Assembly (NCBI GenBank): GCA_002730675.1
Contig: PCAV01000008.1
Span: 2,670-19,810 of the forward strand
DNA length: 17,141 bases
DNA from: Rhodospirillaceae bacterium
Lineage (GTDB): Bacteria > Pseudomonadota > Alphaproteobacteria > Thalassobaculales > Thalassobaculaceae
Direction: 5' to 3'
Shown here piece after piece: positions 7,242-14,882 of this stretch; positions within the stretch are counted from its first letter, which is position 1, and every line of letters starts with the position of its first letter. The translations under genes were made by a program, and so were the position numbers. The notes below the pieces were generated by a model that saw nothing but the letters and a program-made list of their open reading frames with translations, did not search any database and was not told the DNA's origin.

Positions 7242-8564
7242 ATGGGCAAACAAATGCATCTTAATTTGTTCATACACAGTCGCGGTCACCACGAGGCGTC
7301 GTGGCGCCATCCCAAATCATCACCAAAAGCTTTGACCGATATCTCGTATTTGACTGAGTCAGCACAGACCGCTGAAATTGGACTGTTCGATTCAATTTTT
7401 CTTGCCGATACGCTAGTTGTAAATGATGACGTAGCTCAGGCTGCAAGAACTTGGCTGGAACCAATTTCGACGTTGGGTGCGCTCGCTATGGCAACAAAAA
7501 AAATCGGTCTCATAGCTACGGCATCGACCACCTATATGGAACCTTTCAATTTGGCACGACAATTTGCAAGTCTAGATCATGTGAGTGCAGGACGAATAGG
7601 TTGGAATATCGTAACCACCTGGTCCGCTCCCGCAGCCAGAAATTTTGGGGCTAGTGACCAAGTATCACATGCTGAAAGATATTTACGTGCTGAAGAGTAT
7701 TTGAATATTACCAAGGCACTTTGGGACAGTTGGAGCGACGACGCAATCGTCGATAACCGAGCAAGTGGTCTTTATGCAAAAATAGACGGAATCCGACCGA
7801 TTTTCCATTCGGGTGATTATTACAAAGTAGCTGGTCCACTGAACGTTCCACGATGTCCGCAAGGTCGGCCGGTCCTTGTACAGGCAGGCTCATCGGAAGT
7901 TGGGAGAGAATTTGCAGCGAGGCACGCAGAGGCTGTTTTTACAGCTCACTTGGAGATGGCAACAGCTATAGATTTTTACAAAGACCTGAAATCACGCGCG
8001 AAAGCCCAAAGACGTGATCCTGATAGCATTATCATTCTGCCTGGGTTTAGCCCAATTATCGCTGGTACTGAGGCAGAAGCCAAACAGATTGCTAAAGAAC
8101 TTAACGAACTTACCGATGTTGAGGTTGGTCGTAAGCGCTTAACGGGTCGATTTGGCGGCTATGATTTTTCGCATTTACCACTTGACCGGCCACTTACAAC
8201 AGACGACTTTCCCGATCCGTCTACGGTTCAGGCTGCTCGCAGTCGCACAGAGGTTATCGTAGGTATGGTGGCGCGCGAGAAACCAACCTTGCGACAACTC
8301 CTCGCTAAGCTTGCGGGGGCGCGTGGCCACTTTATTTTTACAGGCACACCTGAGCAAGTTGCTGATGAGCTTGAGTTATGGTTCAAATCTGGTGCCGCGG
8401 ATGGCTTCAATCTTATGCCGCCAATAATTCCATGGATGCTTGAAGTTTTTGTTGAGGAGGTCGTCCCCCTACTGCAACAACGTGGAGTATTTCGCGAAGA
8501 ATACAAAGGAACAATGCTTCGAGATCATTATGGACTGAAAAGACCACCAGTGAAATTTAACTAA
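7242..8564 (+). CDS. LLM-class FMN-dependent monooxygenase, NtaA/SnaA/DszA type
   Basis: A 440-residue flavin monooxygenase of the luciferase-like superfamily, normal length for the nitrilotriacetate/dibenzothiophene-sulfone/pristinamycin group. These enzymes use FMNH2 and O2 to cleave C-N or C-S bonds or to hydroxylate their substrate. Visible family marks are MHLNLFIHSRGHHEASWRHP near the N-terminus, SAGRIGWNIVTTWS at 115-128, AERYLRAEEY, RPVLVQAGSSEVGREFAARHAE, and the late GFNLMPPIIP segment with HYGL near the C-terminus. AGGAG at 7228-7232 precedes the ATG. A separate flavin reductase is needed and none of the usual type is adjacent. It leads the plus-strand catabolic series and is divergent from the SDR gene. 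The substrate is unknown. Confidence 0.92.
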   Translation: MGKQMHLNLFIHSRGHHEASWRHPKSSPKALTDISYLTESAQTAEIGLFDSIFLADTLVVNDDVAQAARTWLEPISTLGALAMATKKIGLIATASTTYMEPFNLARQFASLDHVSAGRIGWNIVTTWSAPAARNFGASDQVSHAERYLRAEEYLNITKALWDSWSDDAIVDNRASGLYAKIDGIRPIFHSGDYYKVAGPLNVPRCPQGRPVLVQAGSSEVGREFAARHAEAVFTAHLEMATAIDFYKDLKSRAKAQRRDPDSIIILPGFSPIIAGTEAEAKQIAKELNELTDVEVGRKRLTGRFGGYDFSHLPLDRPLTTDDFPDPSTVQAARSRTEVIVGMVAREKPTLRQLLAKLAGARGHFIFTGTPEQVADELELWFKSGAADGFNLMPPIIPWMLEVFVEEVVPLLQQRGVFREEYKGTMLRDHYGLKRPPVKFN

Positions 8565-8988
8565 ATGGGTTCCATAATCAAAAGATCGTTATTTTGATAC
8601 AAACGTATTTGACACCATTGATGCAAATTTAGTTGTTTATGATATCAATCCACGATCTGACGAAACGCGAAAATATGAGTAAAAGAGAGGCTGCAGATTT
8701 GATCGTCAACATGACTGTAATTGCGCGTATTTAAGATTTACTGCCAACAGCCTCATTATCACGTTGTCGAGTAAGCAGATGCAATTTTTACTCTTGATGC
8801 GCTCGCCACCAAGCAACTGAGAAGTCAAATGAGGAGATGCTCCTGATTAGCAAGACTATATGCGAGAAAAAATTTATGCGCCGGTATTTGAAAAGAAGCT
8901 AGGATATTTGTGGTAAACGGCACTACTTCTAGGTATACGTGTTTTATAATAACACTTGTGAAAAGAGCCCATAAGGCCTTTAAACGTT
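8565..8988. other. Intergenic region with coding-like fragments
   Basis: A 424-base gap with no intact gene. Translation gives short protein-like pieces in different frames. Frame 1 to the TAA at 8680 contains ANLVVYDINPRSDETRKYE. Frame 2 from 8639 to 8734 contains REAADLIVNMTVIARI. Further on are ADAIFTLDALATKQLRSQM and, near 8860, MREKIYAPVFEKKLGYLW before a stop. They may be remains of a decayed gene, possibly with an NAD-binding fold, but no family is certain. The promoter of the next gene should lie at the right end. Confidence 0.35.
8945..8950 (+). promoter_or_regulatory. Candidate -10 box for the GMC oxidoreductase gene
   Basis: A perfect TATAAT 42 bases upstream of the ATG at 8992. 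No good TTGACA-like hexamer is found 16-18 bases further upstream, so the site would need an activator or may be chance in AT-rich DNA. Confidence 0.3.
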
Positions 8989-8991
8989 TTG

Positions 8992-10551
8992 ATGAGAATA
9001 GATTTCGACTATATAATTATAGGTGGAGGATCAGCTGGAGCAGTCCTCGCGGCGCGATTAAGTGAGGATCCGCAAACGCAAGTCTTGCTGTTAGAAGCAG
9101 GTCGTGACTTTACCTCCGCCGAAACACCGGAAAACATCCGTATTCCCAATCCACTACATGCCATCGCTGACGATAACTACCGTTGGCCAACGTTACTGGC
9201 TCGAAGAACTGCATCACAAGAACCAAAACTATTATGGCGTGGCCGAGCGATTGGCGGATCTTCGACAATCAACGGGCAAATTGCCATTAGAGGGTTGCCA
9301 GATGATTTCAATAGATGGGAAAGACTTGGTTGCGTTGGATGGGGCTGGGAACAGGTGTTGCCCTATTTCTGCAAACTTGAAAACGATATACGGTTTGGGA
9401 ATGCCCCATATCATGGAAGTTTGGGGCCAATTCCGATATTTAGGGCTGAACCTCAGAACTGGGGTTCCGTTGATTTAGCGTTAATGAAGGCCGGCTTAGA
9501 TCTAGAATATGGTTGGTGTGAAGACCATAATGCCCCGTGGGGCACTGGAGTATCACCATACGCCATAAACAGCCAGAATGGTAATAGGGTCTCTACTAAT
9601 GACGCTTATTTAGAGCCCGCAAGAGGTCGAAGTAATTTGACTATCGAAGGCAATGCCATCGTTGATACGTTATCATTTGAAGGTAATAGGCATCATGTCA
9701 ATGGCGTAAGAGTTAGCCTGAGGGGTGAGGTGAAAAATCTTCGGGCAAACAGAGAGGTGCTACTTTGCGCAGGTGCTATTCATTCTCCTACTATTTTACA
9801 ACGCTCAGGATTTGGTCCTTCATCACTATTACAAGCTCTTAATATTCCTGTAATAAAGGAGTTACCAATTGGTAAAAATTTATTAGACCACCCAATTTTG
9901 AGGATTGTGCTAGATCTTAAACGCGAATGTCAGGTCTCAACTCGAATGCACCGACATACCAACTGTTGTGTTCGTTATAGCTCTAGATTAGCTGGTGCTG
10001 GTGATAATGACATGATCATGATCACCAGAAATATGAACCCAGAAGGCGAGGGCGGATTAAGTCGAGGTGGAATTGCTGTTTCCGTCTATCAAGCATTTAG
10101 CCAGGGAACGGTAGAGATAAGATCTACGGATCCCAACGAAGACCCCAATATTGAAGAAAATATGCTATCGGACGAACGGGATATGGTGCGTATGAGGGAT
10201 GGCGTTCAGCGCCTTCGTGCCATCGGCCTAAGTGGTCCAGTTGCCGATATTTCTGTTGGCGTCCGATATGGAAGTTCGGGACGCTTTCTCGATCAAGAAT
10301 TGGAAGGTGATGATCTGGATGCCTGGATAATGCAAGAATGTTCAGACGCTCAGCATGCAAGCGGCACCTGTCGCATGGGTGCGGTAGACGATCCAAATTC
10401 TGTTGTGGATCCTTGTTGTAAAGTGATAGGCTCGACGGGGCTTCGGGTAATCGACGCCTCTGTTATGCCCGAGGTTCCGCGCGCAAACACTCATTTGACT
10501 ACGGTAATGATAGCCGAAAAAATGGCAGAGGCTATTAGGGCGGGATATTGA
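8992..10551 (+). CDS. GMC-family FAD-dependent oxidoreductase (alcohol/choline dehydrogenase-like)
   Basis: A 519-residue glucose-methanol-choline oxidoreductase that should oxidise a primary alcohol to an aldehyde, and perhaps further, using bound FAD. The ADP-binding motif IIIGGGSAG is at 8-16, with Glu35 ending the second strand. The GMC signature GRAIGGSSTINGQIAIRG is at 84-101, and the second signature is in the LLCAGAIHSPTILQRSG region. The active-site bases are His455 (SDAQHASGTCRMG) and His501 (RANTHLTTVMIAEK). Many bacterial relatives have Asn at the second position, so this is a His/His enzyme. The ATG at 8992 directly follows an in-frame TTG (8989), which could also be used; the ribosome-binding site is weak. 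It lies 424 bases after the monooxygenase and about 55-67 bases before the CoA-transferase, so it probably forms an operon with the latter. Confidence 0.93.
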   Translation: MRIDFDYIIIGGGSAGAVLAARLSEDPQTQVLLLEAGRDFTSAETPENIRIPNPLHAIADDNYRWPTLLARRTASQEPKLLWRGRAIGGSSTINGQIAIRGLPDDFNRWERLGCVGWGWEQVLPYFCKLENDIRFGNAPYHGSLGPIPIFRAEPQNWGSVDLALMKAGLDLEYGWCEDHNAPWGTGVSPYAINSQNGNRVSTNDAYLEPARGRSNLTIEGNAIVDTLSFEGNRHHVNGVRVSLRGEVKNLRANREVLLCAGAIHSPTILQRSGFGPSSLLQALNIPVIKELPIGKNLLDHPILRIVLDLKRECQVSTRMHRHTNCCVRYSSRLAGAGDNDMIMITRNMNPEGEGGLSRGGIAVSVYQAFSQGTVEIRSTDPNEDPNIEENMLSDERDMVRMRDGVQRLRAIGLSGPVADISVGVRYGSSGRFLDQELEGDDLDAWIMQECSDAQHASGTCRMGAVDDPNSVVDPCCKVIGSTGLRVIDASVMPEVPRANTHLTTVMIAEKMAEAIRAGY

Positions 10552-10618
10552 TGGTGGCCACAGAAGCGATACCTTGTGAATACACTAGCGACATCCGAAT
10601 CAGAAAGTGTGGTATCCG

Positions 10619-12022
10619 ATGGTGAAAACTTCCAACCGACTCGCAACCGAAGCACTTAACGAAATTTGGCAGATGACAGGCTGCGATGCCACTGCATTAG
10701 ACAATATCAACCTAAGCGGAGAAGATCCCGTCTTATCGTCAATATTTCGCGTGGGGACAGCTGCTTCTGCGACAATTGGAGCGGCCTCGTTGGCAGCCGC
10801 AGAGATTTGGCGCTTGCGTACAGGCAATCATCAGGACGTTTCATTGGACTGCCGAGATGCTGCCATAGCGTTTTGCAGTGAACATTATACGCGTATTGTT
10901 GATCAACCCCGCACTAAATTCTGGTCACCAATTTCTGGATATTACAAGACAAATGATAATAGATGGATCCAACTGCATTGCCAGTTCCCGCATCATCGCG
11001 CGGGCGTCCTTGCAGTTTTGAATTGTGCTGACAATCCCAAAGCTGTTCAAGAGGCTGTCGCTAAGTGGAATGGGCTAGACCTCGAAAAACGATGCAGAGA
11101 GGAATTACTTTGCGTGGCCCTGATTCGGTCACCTGAGGAATGGGCAGTCCATCCTCAAGCTGAAGCTTTATCAGAGCTCCCAGTAATAGAGATCTTCAAA
11201 ATTGGAGAATCGCCTCCTATGCCTCTGCCGTCAGATGTTAGCCGTCCGCTATCAGGTATAAAAGTATTGGATCTGACCAAAGTGATAGCGGGGCCCGTTT
11301 GTGGAAGGACCCTCGCTTCGCATGGGGCTCAGGTCATGAGAATAGGTGCATCTCATTTGCCACTACTTGAATCTTTGGTAATTGATACTGGGCTTGGGAA
11401 GCGCTCCGCGTTTTTGGACCTCCGATCGGATTCTGGGGTTAAACGTCTAAAAGAGTTGGCATGTGAGGCTGATGTTTTCGTACAAGGCTATCGACCAGGA
11501 AGTATTGCTAGACGAGGATTTGGTCCAGAAGAGCTGGCAAATATAAAGCCAGGAATCGTTTATGTGACACTTTCTGCGTATTCACACAAAGGACCATGGG
11601 CTGATTGGCGCGGTTTCGACAGCCTTACGCAGAGTGCTAGTGGTATCGTTTATGAGGGTATGATGGCGGCTGGGACACAAAAACCGCACCCATTACCTTG
11701 TCAGGCGCTTGATCACGGGACTGGATATCTTGCCGCTTTGGGTGCGATGGTGGCGCTTAAAAGGCGAGTTGAGGAAGGCGGTTCGTGGATGGTGAGGGTT
11801 TCTCTTGCTCAAACAGGTCAATGGATTAATAAACTAGGACGCGTTGATGGTCTATCTGTCGTGAATCCCGAAGAAAAAGACATCGCGGACCTGTTAGAGA
11901 TACACCCCTCGCCGTGGGGTGATATATCGCACGTAAAATCTCCAGAAGTCATGTCCGAAACGGTTCCATTTTGGGAGACAGGACCTGTGCATGTTGGAAC
12001 TCACAACGCATCGTGGGTTTAA
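10619..12022 (+). CDS. Two-part family III CoA-transferase (CaiB/BaiF type)
   Basis: A 467-residue member of the CaiB/BaiF family, which moves CoA between carboxylic acids through an aspartyl-CoA intermediate. The architecture is unusual: residues 1 to about 200 resemble the middle/C-terminal part of a family III enzyme (WRLRTGNHQDVSLDCRDAAIA). A fresh N-terminal module then begins near 211 (LSGIKVLDLTKVIAGPVCGRTLAS). The likely catalytic Asp365 is in ALDHGTGYLAALGAMVALKRR. Longer relatives of about 470 residues with this order are known to me as a recurrent type. The ATG at 10619 was chosen by fit to those relatives; an in-frame GTG at 10607 is possible and neither has a clear ribosome-binding site. 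It sits closely after the GMC gene and probably activates the acid product of the pathway as its CoA ester. Confidence 0.88.
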   Translation: MVKTSNRLATEALNEIWQMTGCDATALDNINLSGEDPVLSSIFRVGTAASATIGAASLAAAEIWRLRTGNHQDVSLDCRDAAIAFCSEHYTRIVDQPRTKFWSPISGYYKTNDNRWIQLHCQFPHHRAGVLAVLNCADNPKAVQEAVAKWNGLDLEKRCREELLCVALIRSPEEWAVHPQAEALSELPVIEIFKIGESPPMPLPSDVSRPLSGIKVLDLTKVIAGPVCGRTLASHGAQVMRIGASHLPLLESLVIDTGLGKRSAFLDLRSDSGVKRLKELACEADVFVQGYRPGSIARRGFGPEELANIKPGIVYVTLSAYSHKGPWADWRGFDSLTQSASGIVYEGMMAAGTQKPHPLPCQALDHGTGYLAALGAMVALKRRVEEGGSWMVRVSLAQTGQWINKLGRVDGLSVVNPEEKDIADLLEIHPSPWGDISHVKSPEVMSETVPFWETGPVHVGTHNASWV

Positions 12023-12374
12023 TGTTAAAAATCTGATAGAATACCCCCACAGTCTTTTAGATACGGATGCCCAATTCAATGACCGATATAAGAAGAAATG
12101 CGCTTAGCAAACTGCTTAGTATTTTAGGGAGTGCTAAATGGACCAGAGTTTTGATAAAAATTGTCGCATCTTAGCTACAGCATTGATAAAGATAAAAAAC
12201 TCTCTTAAACTCGTAAAATGGACAAAGAAATAATTCGGCTTATCTAAGTCTTGGGGAAATCTGCTAGGTTTGGTAGCTGTCTTAGGCAAACTACTAGTTT
12301 TGTATGGACTCAGCGCTAAAAAGCCGATCTCTTAGATGCAACCGCGGTCATAGGTGTTAATAAGGAATAAAATA
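12023..12374. other. Intergenic region before the molybdenum hydroxylase gene
   Basis: AT-rich, with no supported gene on either strand. It contains a candidate promoter (listed separately) and, at its end, the AAGGA ribosome-binding site at 12362-12366. No clear terminator for the CoA-transferase gene was seen. Confidence 0.45.
12183..12211 (+). promoter_or_regulatory. Candidate sigma-70-type promoter for the molybdenum hydroxylase gene
   Basis: TTGATA (12183-12188), a 17-base spacer and TAAACT (12206-12211), about 165 bases upstream of the start codon. The spacing is ideal and the -35 is good, while the -10 is moderate. AT-rich DNA produces such matches by chance. Confidence 0.3.
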
Positions 12375-14621
12375 ATGAACTATATGTCACCCGATAATAA
12401 ATGGATTGGTAAACCTACAATACGGCCCGATGGTATTGAAAAAGTTACGGGTTCAGCTCAATACTCAGCTGACTACACCATGCCGGGTATGGTTTGGGGA
12501 AAGGTTCTTCGGAGTCCACACGCTCACGCACTGATAAAGAACATCGACACTTCAAAAGCGGAAAAATTGCAGGGCGTTTTAGCAGTAATGACTAGCGCCG
12601 ATTTACCGAACCTTCCATTGGATGTTCCTTTGCCCACAGGCCCGAACGATATTCGCTGGATATCCCGCTGTTGCATGGCACAAGAAAAAATTCTTTATGT
12701 AGGACATCCAGTTGCAGCGGTTGCGGCAACCTCGCAGGAGATTGCAAAAGCAGCGCTCGATTTAATAGAAGTTGATTATGAGGTTCTAGACCACGTAATA
12801 GATGTTGATGAGGCAGCTGCCCCCGACGCTCCTATTTTGCATGATTGGATAAAAACAGAAGGAATTGAGGGTCCAACAAACATCTCTAATATAATGACCG
12901 TTAAGACCGGTGACGTAGAAAAAGGCTTTGCAGAAGCAGACCTAGTAGTAGAACGAGATTTTAAGTCGGCAGCGGTGCACCAAGGGTACATAGAGCCACA
13001 ATCGTGCGTAGTCAGTTACAAGCCAGACTCCCAATCCACGATATGGAGTAGCAGTCAGGGTCAATTTATGGTGCGAGGTTTAACAGCTGCGATAACGGGA
13101 ATGGCAACGGGTAATATAAAAGCAATTCCTGCTGAAATTGGGGGAGGATTCGGAGGTAAAACCATCATCTACCTAGAGCCACTAGCTATGATTTTGTCAA
13201 AAAAATGTGGTCGACCAGTTAAAATGCAAAATACGAGAGAAGAAGTGTTCCACAGTACTGGTCCAGCTCCCGGAATGTCAGCCCGATTAAAAGTCGGCGC
13301 AACAAAAGAAGGAAAAATAACCGCTGTCCAAGGTGTTTACAACATGCAGGCAGGTTGTTATCCGGGCTCACCTGTGGGCCGCGCTTGCCATTTCTCGTTC
13401 TCTTGTTACGACATTGAAAATGCAGACTTAAAAGGTTTAGATATTGTCTCCAATCGTCCAAATGTCGCGGCCTACCGGGCGCCAGGAGCACCCCAAGGCA
13501 ACTATGTATTTGAAGCCATGTTGGACGAGATTGCTAAAAAACTTAATATAGATCCGTGGGAGCTGAGGCTACGTAACGCGTTACCTCTGAATAAGCCAAC
13601 GATCTACGGTGCAAAAATCGGGGAGGCCGGAATTCAGGAGTGTATTGACTCCGTTCGTAATCACCCAAATGCTAAAGTTGAATTAGGGCCTAATCAAGGT
13701 CGCGGTATAGCGATTGGTTATTGGGGAAATGCTGGCGGTGAATCAAGTGCTCAACTGCATATAAACGAAGATGGCACCGCCCTAGTTATAACTGGCCATC
13801 CCGATGTCGGTGGCAGTCGTGCTTCCATGGTAAATATTGCCGCAGAAAAACTGGGTATCGACTACAAAAAAGTTAAAGCGCAAATTGGTGATACGAACAA
13901 CGTTGGGATAAGTGCCGTGACTGGCGGCAGCCGCGTTACGTTCGCGGCTGGTATTGTCGTTAATGAAGCAACGGATCAAGTAATTGAAACTTTGAAGTCT
14001 CGGGCAGCAGGGATCTGGGGAATTGACGTTGAAGCTATCGAATGGAAGGACGGCGCAGCTCGCCCTGCTGGTTCCAATGCGGGTGATTTCGAACCGCTGA
14101 GTTTGGAAGAACTTGCGGCGAAAGCCGAATCAACCGGCGGACCAATTATGGCTGCTGTATCAAAAAACACAACTGGTCATATGGGCGTGGTTGGTGCTCA
14201 TATGGTCGACGTTGAAGTTGACACGGAAACGGGTCGAGTAAAAATTCTCCGTTACACGGCAAGCCAGGACGTAGGTAAAGCAATACATCCAGCTTATGTT
14301 GAAGGACAGATCCAAGGCGGTGTTGTTCAGGGTATCGGTTGGGCGCTAAATGAAGAATTCATCTATAATAAGGATGGACGTCTCGATAACGCAGGGTTTC
14401 TAGACTATCGTATGCCCGTTGCTTCAGACCTTCCATTGATTGACGCGGTTATGGTTGAAATTCCAAACCCAGATCATCCTCATGGGGTCAAAGGTGTCGG
14501 CGAAATCCCTCTGGTCCCACCGCTAGCGGCGATAGCAAATGCAATCGCTGATGCCACCGGAGGTAAGCGACTCTATGAGTTACCAATGTCACCGCCAAAA
14601 GTTTTGAAGGCTCTGGATTAG
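12375..14621 (+). CDS. Xanthine dehydrogenase-family molybdopterin-binding (large) subunit
   Basis: A 748-residue molybdenum hydroxylase catalytic subunit, which inserts water-derived oxygen into an aldehyde, N-heterocycle or similar carbon. The aldehyde oxidase/xanthine dehydrogenase a/b hammerhead domain is N-terminal (VWGKVLRSPHAHALI, then HPVAAVAATSQEIAKAALDLI). The molybdenum-cofactor domain has GGGFGGK at 256-262, AAYRAPGAPQG from 365 and the catalytic base Glu710 in GVKGVGEIPLVPP. The AYRAPG loop lacks the Cys of CO dehydrogenases. ATG at 12375 was chosen over GTG at 12354 because AAGGA lies 8 bases upstream. The FeS and FAD subunits that normally accompany this chain are not encoded before or after it in the window, so they must lie elsewhere or be shared. 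It follows the CoA-transferase by about 350 bases and probably has its own promoter. Confidence 0.93.
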   Translation: MNYMSPDNKWIGKPTIRPDGIEKVTGSAQYSADYTMPGMVWGKVLRSPHAHALIKNIDTSKAEKLQGVLAVMTSADLPNLPLDVPLPTGPNDIRWISRCCMAQEKILYVGHPVAAVAATSQEIAKAALDLIEVDYEVLDHVIDVDEAAAPDAPILHDWIKTEGIEGPTNISNIMTVKTGDVEKGFAEADLVVERDFKSAAVHQGYIEPQSCVVSYKPDSQSTIWSSSQGQFMVRGLTAAITGMATGNIKAIPAEIGGGFGGKTIIYLEPLAMILSKKCGRPVKMQNTREEVFHSTGPAPGMSARLKVGATKEGKITAVQGVYNMQAGCYPGSPVGRACHFSFSCYDIENADLKGLDIVSNRPNVAAYRAPGAPQGNYVFEAMLDEIAKKLNIDPWELRLRNALPLNKPTIYGAKIGEAGIQECIDSVRNHPNAKVELGPNQGRGIAIGYWGNAGGESSAQLHINEDGTALVITGHPDVGGSRASMVNIAAEKLGIDYKKVKAQIGDTNNVGISAVTGGSRVTFAAGIVVNEATDQVIETLKSRAAGIWGIDVEAIEWKDGAARPAGSNAGDFEPLSLEELAAKAESTGGPIMAAVSKNTTGHMGVVGAHMVDVEVDTETGRVKILRYTASQDVGKAIHPAYVEGQIQGGVVQGIGWALNEEFIYNKDGRLDNAGFLDYRMPVASDLPLIDAVMVEIPNPDHPHGVKGVGEIPLVPPLAAIANAIADATGGKRLYELPMSPPKVLKALD

Positions 14622-14668
14622 CGACACTCGACTATGGTGAGCAGGAAAAGCGGAACAAATAAGTCTCC

Positions 14669-14697
14669 TTAGCATATTAATCGAAAAAACGTATACT
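14669..14697 (+). promoter_or_regulatory. Candidate sigma-70-type promoter for the photolyase gene
   Basis: TTAGCA (14669-14674), a 17-base spacer and TATACT (14692-14697). This would give a leader of roughly 180 bases before the ATG at 14883. The leader contains a small hairpin, AGGTG (14719-14723) with CACCT (14732-14736). Confidence 0.4.
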
Positions 14698-14882
14698 AAT
14701 TCTAGCGTACTTGGCTAAAGGTGACCATGAACACCTGCGTCTTGTAGCAAAATCAAACAAACGTCAACTTAGGCCAACTTTGATGTCAAGCTTTCCGAAA
14801 CAAGGAGTTGTCGGGTACTTGATTAATGGTAAGCAAATACTATCGTCGTTCTCTATAATAACTACGACCGGTAAAGCGAGCG

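Noticed and set aside
12375..14621. Identification of the molybdenum subunit as a carbon monoxide dehydrogenase (CoxL).
   Set aside because: The active-site loop reads AYRAPG and lacks the Cys that binds copper in form I CO dehydrogenase.
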